Translations under genes and position numbers: made by a program
Notes under the pieces: model-generated
Told to the model about the DNA's origin: nothing
Database searches by the model: none
What the model saw: the letters and a program-made list of their open reading frames with translations, nothing else
Shown here: positions 8,468-16,716 of the stretch, in pieces
Layout of the letters: each line of letters begins with the position of its first letter
Position numbering within the stretch: the stretch's first letter is position 1
Source: Paraburkholderia caledonica NBRC 102488
Lineage (GTDB): Bacteria > Pseudomonadota > Gammaproteobacteria > Burkholderiales > Burkholderiaceae
Length of the DNA stretch: 64,000 bases
Assembly (NCBI RefSeq): GCF_000685095.1
Contig: NZ_BAYE01000002.1
Coordinates: forward strand, 607,824-671,823
Direction: 5' to 3'

Positions 8468-9384
8468 GGAACCTCCGTTGTTGTTTGAGCGCGATGTGAA
8501 AGCAACGCGCCCGTGCCGTGCATACCGGCGACTCGCACTCGCCCTTGCAAGAACAATGCGGCGCCGTCAATCATCTCTCTATCGAGCAAACGCCGCGCGG
8601 CTTCAACGCCGCGTGCAAGTGCAAAATCGATGAGCGGCTGTGGCAGCGAAGGCACGTTGGCGGTAACAAGCCGGTCACCCAGATCGGTGTCGTCCTTCAG
8701 CGACGAAGCCGGTACACGTACGATGCCTGCATGATTGAGATTCACAGCGTTGGCGATCATCGTCGCGGCGGCGTCGGCGCTTGCCGCATTGCGTGCGAGC
8801 ACCGTCACACTGTCCGCGATGCCGAGACTGAAACTGCGGCCGCGCCAACCGCTCGTGGCAATGCCGCGAATGGGCGTGTTCGCATCGAGCGTGAGATTGG
8901 CGTCGAGCGCGTCGCCGCCTCGGCGCTGCACCTTCGCGAGCGACTGCGAGACGTCCGCAAATACACCGACGCGATATTGCCGGCCTTCCGTCAAATAAAA
9001 CGCTATGTCGCCGCCATTGTTGATGAACGCGCGAGAGATGCCTTCACGCGCGAATGCATCTATCAACTCGTCGGCGACGCTGCCTGCAACGGCCGCCATT
9101 GGCGTGATAAAGCGGGCGCGGTGAGGATGGCACGCGGACCACATGCGACGCGCAACACGGCCTTGAAGCGCGCAGTCATCAGGCGACGCGTCGGCGCCAA
9201 TGGGTCGCCGAAGCCTTTTTAATTCATCGACCAGTTCAGGCAATACGTCGACAAAACGCGTCCAGCACGCATCAAAAGCAGCTTGCAGCGCGGCGGGTTC
9301 TCCGTCGGCGCCGAGGATCAGATCGATCGGCCCGTGCTGCCAATGCCAGCGGGTTGCGTCGATGCGGATGCGGGTTGGCCTCAT
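8443..9384 (-). CDS. UPF0280 family protein (ApbE-like)
   Basis: A 313-residue protein of the UPF0280 family, distantly related to ApbE FMN transferases. The block TPMAAVAGSVADELI followed by AFINNGGDIAFYL and later ATSGWRGRSFSLGIADSVTVLA corresponds to the ApbE core. ApbE enzymes attach FMN covalently to threonine in partner proteins, or trim FAD. A flavinylation or flavin-binding role for the neighbouring ring reductase would make sense, but the family has no proven activity. The gene is 21 bp downstream of the hydroxynicotinate-reductase-like gene and overlaps the following DUF1185 gene. Confidence 0.85.
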   Translation of the reverse strand: MRPTRIRIDATRWHWQHGPIDLILGADGEPAALQAAFDACWTRFVDVLPELVDELKRLRRPIGADASPDDCALQGRVARRMWSACHPHRARFITPMAAVAGSVADELIDAFAREGISRAFINNGGDIAFYLTEGRQYRVGVFADVSQSLAKVQRRGGDALDANLTLDANTPIRGIATSGWRGRSFSLGIADSVTVLARNAASADAAATMIANAVNLNHAGIVRVPASSLKDDTDLGDRLVTANVPSLPQPLIDFALARGVEAARRLLDREMIDGAALFLQGRVRVAGMHGTGALLSHRAQTTTEVPCSKYAAC

Positions 9385-9405
9385 TGCGTTGTCGTGACAG
9401 TCCGG

Positions 9406-11013
9406 TTAGCCGAGCATTGGCGGCATGACGGGTGGCCACGGATTAACCGGATTGGCGGCCACCATGCGGCGCGCAAGCGGCGCGCCTTCGATATGTTCGG
9501 GACCGTTGATCAACACGTTTTCCAATGAACGCACTGCATCCAGATGGCCGCCGAGATCGCGATAGGCGTCGTACGTCATGGTGAATTCGATCGGCGCAAC
9601 AATCGCGGGCGTCGGTACAGTACCGAACGACCGGTCAGGCATGCGCGATACGTCGACCATCACGGTGATGCCGCCGCCTGGCCACACATAAGCCGGCGCG
9701 CCGCCGCATGTCACGTTGACGAGCTTCTGCTTGATCGCGCGCGTGAGCAGAACCGGGTTCTCGGTCGCGCCCGCGCGCAGACTGCCGCCCGCGCCGCCGA
9801 GAAATAGCACCGTGGCAAGCGACGGCTCGCAGTTTTCGCCGATTCGCTCCACTGTTCTGCGCACCGCATCGGGCATCTCGGCCACGCGCGGAACGAGATC
9901 CTGATCGAGCTCATACCACTGCGCGTGCTCGCCGGTGGTCGACACCATCAGCAGGCGCATGCCGGGTTTCGCAACTGCAGGGTCGAAGCCTTCGATAATC
10001 GCAAGGGGGTCCTGAATGTCGGTGCCGCCCCAGCCAATGCCAGGATTCGCCACCTGAAAGTAGCGGCCGGGCGTCGACTTGCGTCCGCGAATCCGGATGC
10101 CGGAGCGTGTCATGCCGAGGCAGCGCCCCGCCTGATGTTCGGTCAGCACGCCGGTGATGTGATCGTCCACTACGACGACTTCGTCCGCGTGCCCGAACCA
10201 TTGCTTAGCGAAGATGCCGATAGTCGCCGACCCGCAACCCACGCGCATGCGCTGCTCTTCGACACCGTCGACAACCGGCGCGGCACCGGCGCGAATCGCG
10301 AGGCTCGCGCCGCCGTCTATGCTCAACTCCACCGCCTGTTTATTGCCGAGCGCGAGCATCATGTCGCAAGTCACGCGGCCTTCTTTCTTGCTGCCGCCGG
10401 TCAGATGATGCACGCCGCCGAGACTCAACATTTGCGAGCCGTATTCGGCCGTCGTCACATGCCCGACGATCTCACCCTGACAGCGCACGTTGGCCTGCTC
10501 GGGACCGAGAAAACGGTCAGTGTCGATTTTTACCTTGAAGCTGCAATAGCTGAAAATGCCTTCGGTGACGACCGTGATCATGTCGACGTCGTCGCGCTTC
10601 GACGCAACGATAAAAGGCGCGGGTTTGTAGTCGGGGTAAGTGGACGATGCGCCGACACCGGTCACGAACAGCGCCTGCTCGGTGGAATCCTCTTGAGCAT
10701 CTGACGATGTACCGAATTCGACCGTGGAGTCCGCTCCGTTTGCGCGAGAGAGAAACACCACCGGATCGACGCGAATGAGCCGTCCGCTTGCATTCGCATA
10801 GCGATCGCATGCACCGGTGCGGCCTTCCGATATCTGACACAGCACCGGACAGGCATTGCATTCGATCTTGTTCGACGCCATCCGCTCGCTGCGCGGCGCC
10901 GCCTTCTCGAGCACGGTGGGGCCGGGCGTCGAGGCGGTTTCGCCGTCCACGCGCTCTGCACCGAAATCGACCTTCGTATGTTCTGTCATGGTGGGGTTCC
11001 CATACGACGACAT
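9406..11013 (-). CDS. 6-Hydroxynicotinate reductase-like iron-sulfur protein
   Basis: First gene of the leftward operon, about 535 residues. Near the N-terminus, CNACPVLCQISEGRTGAC supplies four cysteines with C-x2-C-x3-C-x9-C spacing, consistent with an iron-sulfur cluster. The rest matches what I know of proteins annotated as 6-hydroxynicotinate reductase, the ferredoxin-dependent enzyme that reduces 6-hydroxynicotinate to tetrahydro-6-oxonicotinate in Eubacterium barkeri. Glycine-rich blocks such as LFLGGAGGSLRAG and CGGAPAYVWPGGG lie in the C-terminal third. The start is uncertain: ATG at 11013 has AGGA nine bases upstream, ATG at 10989 gives a 527-residue protein, and an ATG at 11085 has no ribosome site. 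In an aerobe the electron donor would have to be a low-potential ferredoxin. Confidence 0.8.
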   Translation of the reverse strand: MSSYGNPTMTEHTKVDFGAERVDGETASTPGPTVLEKAAPRSERMASNKIECNACPVLCQISEGRTGACDRYANASGRLIRVDPVVFLSRANGADSTVEFGTSSDAQEDSTEQALFVTGVGASSTYPDYKPAPFIVASKRDDVDMITVVTEGIFSYCSFKVKIDTDRFLGPEQANVRCQGEIVGHVTTAEYGSQMLSLGGVHHLTGGSKKEGRVTCDMMLALGNKQAVELSIDGGASLAIRAGAAPVVDGVEEQRMRVGCGSATIGIFAKQWFGHADEVVVVDDHITGVLTEHQAGRCLGMTRSGIRIRGRKSTPGRYFQVANPGIGWGGTDIQDPLAIIEGFDPAVAKPGMRLLMVSTTGEHAQWYELDQDLVPRVAEMPDAVRRTVERIGENCEPSLATVLFLGGAGGSLRAGATENPVLLTRAIKQKLVNVTCGGAPAYVWPGGGITVMVDVSRMPDRSFGTVPTPAIVAPIEFTMTYDAYRDLGGHLDAVRSLENVLINGPEHIEGAPLARRMVAANPVNPWPPVMPPMLG

Positions 11014-11105
11014 TACAATCGGTCCTGCCCGGTTGACGAATAGCCCTTGTTTCAAGGGACGTTTCGTGTGACTCGCCAATTTCATGTTGCGGTCACTTAC
11101 CGTTC

Positions 11106-11137
11106 GTGTAGTATCCGCTACACCAAAGTTCTTGCAA
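11106..11137 (-). promoter_or_regulatory. Candidate promoter and repressor operator of the heterocycle operon
   Basis: On the reverse strand TTGCAA (11132-11137) and GATACT (11110-11115) are separated by 16 bp and could be -35 and -10 elements for the leftward operon. The -10 lies inside a perfect inverted repeat, GTGTAG (11106-11111), six bases, CTACAC (11118-11123). A dyad across the -10 is what a TetR-family repressor site would look like, and a TetR gene starts divergently at 11400. Both calls are by eye and unproven. Confidence 0.45.
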
Positions 11138-11399
11138 ATCTACTCGATCAAAATAGACTGCGCAATGTGTTTCCCGTGCGTATGCGGATGGTGCAACGCG
11201 GCATTCAAAGAGCGCGCGTTTGATCGATCTTCCAGTTTGCGCGGAAGCTGTCGCACCCGCAGCACTCATAACACCCGCAGCACTCACACTATGCAAGGCC
11301 CGCTGTATGATGAGGACGCGCATCTGCCCTGGCGAACAGCGGACGCAAAGTCGCAAGGTGCAAATCGTTTAACGACGCCAAAAGAGATACTGGACCGCC

Positions 11400-12149
11400 A
11401 TGAGTTCCACTGCCGCTCGCAAACCGGGAGCCACCGGCATCCGTGCGAAACAGGCGCAAGACACGCGCGCCAAGATACTGAAAGCGGCAATCAAGGTCTT
11501 CGCGAAGCAAGGCTATGCAAGCGGGCGCGTGGAAAGCATTTCGAAGGCTGCGCGCTCGCACGACCGAATGATCTACTACTACTTCGGCAGCAAGGAACAG
11601 TTGTTTATCGAAGTACTGGAAACGATCTACACGCAGTTCAACGAAGCGGAGAGCAAGCTCGATCTCGATCTGGACGATCCGGTACACGGCCTCGAACAGA
11701 TGGTCGAGTTCGTCTGGCAGTACTACCTCGACCATCCCGAGTTCGTTACGCTGCTGTCGAGCGAGAATCTGCATCAAGGCAAGCACGCGAAGAAGTCTTC
11801 GAAGCTGAAGGAGATTTCTGGCTTTGCGATCTCCGTGGTGCAAAAGCTTCTGGATGCAGGCAAGGCGCAGCGCGTTTTCCGCGCCGACGTAAAGGCGCGC
11901 GACGTGTATTTGCTAATCGCATCGCTCGGCTACTTCTATAACGCGAACCAGTACACGTTGGGCGCGTTTCTCGGCGAGCCGCTAATGGACAAGGCGGCGC
12001 TCGCGCATTGGCGCGAAGTTATCAAGGACACCGTATTGCGCGCTGTCCGGATCGACTCGCCAGCTCAGGCGCGCCCGAATGCAGATGCCGTGACTGACGT
12101 TGATGCTAATTCACGTCGCGAAACCGAGCCCGCACGGCCCACCATGTAA
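11400..12149 (+). CDS. TetR/RutR-like transcriptional regulator
   Basis: A 249-residue TetR-family regulator. The N-terminal helix-turn-helix runs from ARAKILKAAIKVF to MIYYYFGSKEQLFIEVL (about residues 22-70). The C-terminal ligand domain, with a WQYYLDHPEFVTLLSSEN block, resembles RutR-type regulators, which sense pyrimidine-related compounds in E. coli. A 35-residue low-complexity tail follows. It is divergent from the ten-gene heterocycle operon and separated from it by about 390 bp containing a dyad at 11106-11123, so it is the likely local regulator. It ends just before a terminator that serves the convergent pca operon. Confidence 0.85.
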   Translation: MSSTAARKPGATGIRAKQAQDTRAKILKAAIKVFAKQGYASGRVESISKAARSHDRMIYYYFGSKEQLFIEVLETIYTQFNEAESKLDLDLDDPVHGLEQMVEFVWQYYLDHPEFVTLLSSENLHQGKHAKKSSKLKEISGFAISVVQKLLDAGKAQRVFRADVKARDVYLLIASLGYFYNANQYTLGAFLGEPLMDKAALAHWREVIKDTVLRAVRIDSPAQARPNADAVTDVDANSRRETEPARPTM

Positions 12150-12175
12150 AAACGCGCGCCGTATCGGGCGCGCGT
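12147..12175 (-). terminator. Rho-independent terminator of the pca operon
   Basis: ACGCGCGCC (12152-12160) pairs perfectly with GGCGCGCGT (12167-12175) around a six-base loop. Read on the reverse strand, the stem is followed by five Ts, so it ends leftward transcription about 35 bp beyond the pcaC stop. It overlaps the tetR stop codon. Confidence 0.75.
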
Positions 12176-12208
12176 CGTAGGGTTGAAGCATGACTGCCGC
12201 GAACCAAC

Positions 12209-12601
12209 TCACTGCTTCGCTGCGGCGTCGTCCTCGCGGAACAGTTTGTCGGCGAGATGAAACGCGGAGTTGGCCGCCGGCACCCCGCAATAAATCGCGG
12301 TTTGCAGCAATACCTCTTTGATCTGTTCTCGCGTCACGCCATTGTTTTTCGCCGCGCGCAAATGCAGCGCAAGTTCTTCGCTGCGATTCAACGCGACCAT
12401 CATTGCAATGGTCAGCAGGCTGCGTGTGTGCCGCGGCAAGCCCTCGCGTGTCCAGATTTCACCCCACGCATAACGAGTGATGAAATTCTGGAACTCTTCA
12501 GTCAACTCTGTGCGATTCGCAAGCGAGCGGTCCACGTGCGCATCGCCCAATACTGCACGGCGCACGCCCATTCCGGCTTCGTATCGGTCTTCGTCGTTCA
12601 T
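12209..12601 (-). CDS. pcaC: 4-carboxymuconolactone decarboxylase PcaC
   Basis: A 130-residue AhpD-like decarboxylase converting 4-carboxymuconolactone to 3-oxoadipate enol-lactone in the protocatechuate branch of the beta-ketoadipate pathway. Typical blocks are FQNFITRYAWGEIW, GLPRHTRSLLTIAMMVALNR and LLQTAIYCGVPAAN. The ATG at 12601 overlaps the pcaD stop by four bases, so it is last in pcaIJBDC. Length matches the family. Confidence 0.96.
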   Translation of the reverse strand: MNDEDRYEAGMGVRRAVLGDAHVDRSLANRTELTEEFQNFITRYAWGEIWTREGLPRHTRSLLTIAMMVALNRSEELALHLRAAKNNGVTREQIKEVLLQTAIYCGVPAANSAFHLADKLFREDDAAAKQ

Positions 12602-13389
12602 TTGGGCTCCGTCAAAAAGTCGATGACTGTCTTCGTGAAAGCATCGGCCTTCTCGATGTTCGAAATATGCGACGCGTCCAGCTCGACGTAACGCGCGCCT
12701 GGAATCGCCTGCGCGAGTTCGCGTCCTTGCGCAGGCGTGGCCGCGACGTCGTGCGTGCCGCTGATCACGAGCACCGGCAGCTTGATGCCGTGCGTTTCGG
12801 GGCGAAGATCGGTGGCGTCGATCGCATCGCAATTCGATGCATAACCTTCCTTGTCCGTGTGCACGAATACGTCGCGAATCATGGCGAGCACCACCGGCTC
12901 CCGCTCGATGTAGTCGGCGGTGAACCAGCGCGGCAACACCGCATCCGACAGCGCCAGCATGCCTTCCGTGCGAGCCCGCGCGGCGCGCGGCACCCACACT
13001 TCAGGCGAGCCGATTCGCGCCGCCGTATTCGCGAGCACGACGCGCTCAAAACGATTCGCATGACGAGCGGCCAGCGCTACGCCTGTCAGCCCGCCCATCG
13101 ACACGCCGCAAAAATTCGCGCGCGCGATCTTCAGCGTGTCCATCAGGCCCAGTACGTCGCTACTCAGTTGCTCGATCGTGTACGGACCTTTCGGCGCTTC
13201 GGAATGGCCGTGACCGCGCGTGTCGTAGCGCAACACGCGGAAGTGCTTCGACAGCGCCGCGACTTGCGGCGTCCACATGGACAGGTCACTGCCTAGCGAA
13301 TTCGACAGCACGATCCACGGTGCATTACCGTGACGGTCGCCGTCGATCCGATAGTGAAGCTCCGTGCCGTTGACTGCGGCGTAAGGCAT
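12598..13389 (-). CDS. pcaD: 3-oxoadipate enol-lactonase PcaD
   Basis: A 263-residue alpha/beta-hydrolase that opens 3-oxoadipate enol-lactone to 3-oxoadipate. The nucleophile elbow is GVSMGG near residue 95, the acid lies in the SGTHD region and the catalytic His in DASHISNIE close to the C-terminus. The ATG at 13389 is six bases from the pcaB stop and fits the family N-terminus (PYAAVNGTELHYRIDG). The stop overlaps the pcaC start, so expression is coupled. Confidence 0.95.
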   Translation of the reverse strand: MPYAAVNGTELHYRIDGDRHGNAPWIVLSNSLGSDLSMWTPQVAALSKHFRVLRYDTRGHGHSEAPKGPYTIEQLSSDVLGLMDTLKIARANFCGVSMGGLTGVALAARHANRFERVVLANTAARIGSPEVWVPRAARARTEGMLALSDAVLPRWFTADYIEREPVVLAMIRDVFVHTDKEGYASNCDAIDATDLRPETHGIKLPVLVISGTHDVAATPAQGRELAQAIPGARYVELDASHISNIEKADAFTKTVIDFLTEPK

Positions 13390-13394
13390 GCCGG

Positions 13395-14774
13395 TTACTC
13401 CTTCGAAGGGGCGCGCTGTGAACGCGCGGTATGAAGCGCCAGCGCTGCGTCCACATATGCGTGCGCCTGGCCGACGTATTGAGCGGGGTCGAGCAGTTGT
13501 TTCAGACGCTCGACCGAAAGATGCTGGGTCACGGCCGCGTCCGCGGACAGCACATCGAAAAGCGTCTGGCCGTCGCGGATCGCGGCTTTCGACGCGCGCT
13601 CCACGAGATGATGCGCGTCCATCCGGCCGATGCTGTCCCCGAGCGCAAGCATGACCGCTTCGCCGAGAATCAGGCCGTGCGTGACGTCGAGATTCGCGGC
13701 AAGGCGCGGCACGTTCACGTTGAGTCCAGCCGCGATCTGTTCGATGTTGGCGAGCGCGCCGCCAGCAAGCCGTGCAAGATCCGGCAGCGCGTCCCATTCG
13801 GCCTGCCAGCCGCCGAGCGCGCGCTCGTGTTCCTGCACCATGCCCGCAAATACCGTGGCGACGAGTCCGGGCGCACGCGTGGCCGCCGTGAGAACCGCCG
13901 CGCAGCCAACCGGATTACGCTTGTGCGGCATCGTCGACGATCCGCCTTTGCCCGCAGCGGCAGGCTCGGCGAGTTCGTCGATCTCGGTTTGCATTTGCAG
14001 CGAGATGTCGCGCGCGATCTTTCCGAGCGTGCCGATCAGCATGCCGAAGAACGATGCGCTCTCCGCAATCCGGTCGCGCTGCGTATGCCACGGCAATGTA
14101 GGCACCGTGAGGCCGAGTTCTTGCGCGAGCGCTTGCGTGACTTGCGGCGCAGCATCGCGAAGGCTCGCCAGCGTGCCGGCCGCGCCACCGAATTGCAGCA
14201 CGAGCGCGCGCGCACGCAGCGCATCGAGCCGCTCGCGGTGACGCAACAACGCATCGAGCCATTGCGCGAATTTCAGGCCAAGCGTGATCGGCAACGCCTG
14301 CTGCAACCATGTGCGGCCGATCATCGGCGTCGCGCGATGCGTGGCCGCAAGTTTCGCGATTGCGTCGCAAGTGGCTTGCAAGCCGCTGTCCAGCAGGTTG
14401 AAGGTATCGCGTAGTTGCAGCACCGTTGCGGTGTCGATGATGTCCTGGCTCGTCGCGCCCCAATGCACGTATTTCGACGCTTCGGCGTCAGCCGCCTTAA
14501 CGCGTGCGGTGAGTTGCTTGACGAGAGGAATCGCGAGATTGCCGCCGAGCGCCGCGTCGCGCGCTAGCGCGTCGGCGTCGAGTTGATCGGCGTGGCAGGC
14601 TGCTTCGATTGCCGGCACCGCCGTTTCAGGAATCACATGGTGCGCTGCCGAAGCCCGTGCAAGCGCCGCTTCCACGTCGAGCATGCGTTGCAACGTGGCA
14701 CGCGGCGCCCAGATGTCGTTCATCGGCTGCGTGCCGCAAAGAAGGCCGGTGAGGCGACCGCTGGAGTCGAGCAT
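13395..14774 (-). CDS. pcaB: 3-carboxy-cis,cis-muconate cycloisomerase PcaB
   Basis: A 459-residue member of the fumarase/aspartase superfamily, with the signature GSSTMPHKRNPVGC in the centre and the CMLE-specific AGMVQEHERALGGWQAEW that follows. It lactonises 3-carboxy-cis,cis-muconate to 4-carboxymuconolactone. A 123-bp gap separates it from pcaJ, so it has its own ribosome site. The N-terminus (SSGRLTGLL) is in the position expected for the family. Confidence 0.95.
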   Translation of the reverse strand: MLDSSGRLTGLLCGTQPMNDIWAPRATLQRMLDVEAALARASAAHHVIPETAVPAIEAACHADQLDADALARDAALGGNLAIPLVKQLTARVKAADAEASKYVHWGATSQDIIDTATVLQLRDTFNLLDSGLQATCDAIAKLAATHRATPMIGRTWLQQALPITLGLKFAQWLDALLRHRERLDALRARALVLQFGGAAGTLASLRDAAPQVTQALAQELGLTVPTLPWHTQRDRIAESASFFGMLIGTLGKIARDISLQMQTEIDELAEPAAAGKGGSSTMPHKRNPVGCAAVLTAATRAPGLVATVFAGMVQEHERALGGWQAEWDALPDLARLAGGALANIEQIAAGLNVNVPRLAANLDVTHGLILGEAVMLALGDSIGRMDAHHLVERASKAAIRDGQTLFDVLSADAAVTQHLSVERLKQLLDPAQYVGQAHAYVDAALALHTARSQRAPSKE

Positions 14775-14897
14775 GATGACGTGGATGGCCGGATGATTTT
14801 ATTGAATGTAGCACTGCTCGGCGAAACGCGGGGCGCGCGGCAGCATGCGTGCCGCACGAAGCCACATCGACGCACCCCGCGCCGCGCCACGCCACGC

Positions 14898-15557
14898 TTA
14901 CGCGGCGCGCGCGTCCTGCGTACCGTCGATAAGCGGCACACCCGTGAGTTTGAGCAGCGCGTCGAAGTCGATATCCGAAAAAATCTCGCGCACCAGGAGG
15001 CCCTGATCGGTAACGTCGATCATGGCCAGGTCCGTGTAAATGCGATCGACGCAACCGACGCCCGTCACCGGGTACGTGCATTCAGCGGCGATCTTGCTTT
15101 CGCCCTGCTTGGTCAGATGCTCCATCATCACGTAGACCTGTTTCGCGCCGATGGCGAGATCCATCGCGCCGCCGACGGCGGGAATCGCGTCCGGTGCGCC
15201 GGTGTGCCAGTTTGCGAGGTCGCCCTTCGCCGACACCTGGAACGCGCCGAGCACGCAGAAGTCGAGGTGGCCGCCGCGCATCATCGCAAACGAATCGGCG
15301 TGGTGGAAAAACGCGCCGCCCGTCAGCAGCGTGACATGCTGCTTGCCGGCGTTGATCAGTTCGTCGTCTTCCTCGCCCTTCGCGGGCGCGGGGCCCATGC
15401 CGAGCAGGCCGTTTTCGCTGTGCAGGAAGATTTCCTTGTCGGCTGCCAGGTGGTTCGCCACCAGCGTCGGCACGCCGATACCGAGGTTCACATACGCGCC
15501 TTCCGGAATATCCAGTGCAACGCGCTTGGCCATTTCATCGCGGGTCAGTTTCTTCAT
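14898..15557 (-). CDS. pcaJ: 3-oxoadipate CoA-transferase subunit B PcaJ
   Basis: A 219-residue beta subunit of a class I CoA transferase, with the active-site segment SENGLLGMG containing the glutamate that forms the covalent CoA thioester, and NLGIGVPTLVAN near the N-terminus. With PcaI it transfers CoA from succinyl-CoA to 3-oxoadipate. The ATG at 15557 is chosen because GGAGA precedes it. It is 13 bp from the pcaI stop. SCOT-type acetoacetate transferases are close relatives, but the pca context decides the call. Confidence 0.93.
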   Translation of the reverse strand: MKKLTRDEMAKRVALDIPEGAYVNLGIGVPTLVANHLAADKEIFLHSENGLLGMGPAPAKGEEDDELINAGKQHVTLLTGGAFFHHADSFAMMRGGHLDFCVLGAFQVSAKGDLANWHTGAPDAIPAVGGAMDLAIGAKQVYVMMEHLTKQGESKIAAECTYPVTGVGCVDRIYTDLAMIDVTDQGLLVREIFSDIDFDALLKLTGVPLIDGTQDARAA

Positions 15558-15570
15558 GTCGGTCTCCGGT

Positions 15571-16278
15571 TCAGGCGGCAGCGTCGCGGGGATTGGGCAG
15601 CGGAGCATGTGCCGCTTGCGGCACTTCGATCACGCGTTGCACGAAAATGCCCGGCGTCACGATGTTTTCCGGATCGAGCGCGCCGAGCGGTACGACTTCC
15701 GACACCTGCACGATCGCGGTTTTCGCCGCACTTGCCATGATCGGCCCGAAGTTGCGAGCCGTCTTACGATAAACGAGGTTGCCCCAGCGGTCGCCCTTAT
15801 ACGCCTTGATGAGCGCGAAATCCGCATGCAGCGGCGACTCGAGCACATAGTGCCTGCCGTCGATCAGACGCGTTTCCTTGCCTTCAGCGAGCTTCGTGCC
15901 GTAGCCGGTCGGCGTGAAAAATCCGCCGATGCCCGCGCCCGCCGCGCGAATGCGCTCGGCCAGATTGCCCTGCGGCACGAGTTCGAGTTCGATTTCGCCG
16001 GCGCGATACAGCGCGTCGAACACATACGAATCCGTCTGGCGCGGGAATGAGCAGATGATCTTGCGCACGCGCTTCGCCTTGAGCAGCGCTGCAAGGCCAA
16101 TGTCGCCGTTACCGGCGTTGTTGTTGACGATGGTGAGTTCGCGCGCGCCTTGCTCGATCAGCGCGTCGATCAACTCCGACGGCATGCCGGCCGTGCCGAA
16201 GCCGCCGATCATGACAGTCGCGCCGTCGTGGACGTCGGCGACCGCCGACTGAAGTGACTCGAAAATCTTGTTGATCAT
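15571..16278 (-). CDS. pcaI: 3-oxoadipate CoA-transferase subunit A PcaI
   Basis: A 235-residue alpha subunit of the class I CoA transferase, with VMIGGFGTAGMPSELIDAL near the N-terminus and the family block RIRAAGAGIGGFFTPTGYGT. It pairs with PcaJ. It is the first gene of pcaIJBDC, divergent from a LysR gene 438 bp away, and the intergenic region carries several symmetrical sequences. Protocatechuate 3,4-dioxygenase genes (pcaGH) are not in the window. Confidence 0.93.
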   Translation of the reverse strand: MINKIFESLQSAVADVHDGATVMIGGFGTAGMPSELIDALIEQGARELTIVNNNAGNGDIGLAALLKAKRVRKIICSFPRQTDSYVFDALYRAGEIELELVPQGNLAERIRAAGAGIGGFFTPTGYGTKLAEGKETRLIDGRHYVLESPLHADFALIKAYKGDRWGNLVYRKTARNFGPIMASAAKTAIVQVSEVVPLGALDPENIVTPGIFVQRVIEVPQAAHAPLPNPRDAAA

Positions 16279-16469
16279 GTCGAATTTCCTTGTGAGGCGC
16301 TACGCACGCCGGGCATCGCCGTGACGGCAGCCTACGCGGGCGGTCTCCAGACAGATGCGAGCTGTGGCAAACCGTGGGGGCTGCTTCCGCCCGCTCTCCG
16401 CCGCCTGGTTCCATTGAGTCCGGGCGGCGATCCTATTTGCGACGAGTCGCCTGCCAGCTCGCTAGTTTT

Positions 16470-16503
16470 GTTCGCAGAGTGAACAGTGATTCGTTTAGCG
16501 AAC
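16470..16503. promoter_or_regulatory. Paired TTCG-N5-(T/C)GAAC repeats, candidate operator
   Basis: Each 15-mer is itself an imperfect dyad (TTCG...GAA), and the two are about two helical turns apart on the same face, between pcaI and its divergent LysR gene. This layout suits cooperative binding of a dimeric regulator controlling pcaIJBDC. The binding protein is not known; LysR and IclR types are both possible. Confidence 0.4.
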
Positions 16504-16675
16504 GATTCAGCGATTATGGTTGCGCTTTAACTGCATTGTCAAGGCACGGACTTTCCCTTAATCATAGGTTGCCGACGTTCGAGGTGCGCGCCTGTTGGGC
16601 TCGCGCGCCCTCTTCCGGCTCGGCGAGCAAAGAAAACCCCACTATTCCGCATGGTGATTCTTCGGCTACCCTTTA

Positions 16676-16687
16676 TCGATATATCGA
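16676..16687. promoter_or_regulatory. 12-bp palindrome before lysR
   Basis: TCGATATATCGA is a perfect palindrome ending 29 bp before the LysR ATG at 16717. Its place fits an autoregulatory LysR site or an AT-rich promoter core. Function is inferred from position only. Confidence 0.35.
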
Positions 16688-16716
16688 ATAGCACACACGG
16701 CCGCCGGCCGAAAAGC

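Larger units (their letters stand above)
16279..16716. other. pcaI-lysR divergent regulatory region
   Basis: This 438-bp intergenic stretch holds no convincing gene. It contains two similar 15-mers, GTTCGCAGAGTGAAC (16470-16484) and ATTCGTTTAGCGAAC (16489-16503), centred 19 bp apart, and a 12-bp palindrome just before the LysR gene. It should contain the promoters of both pcaI and the LysR gene. Confidence 0.7.
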
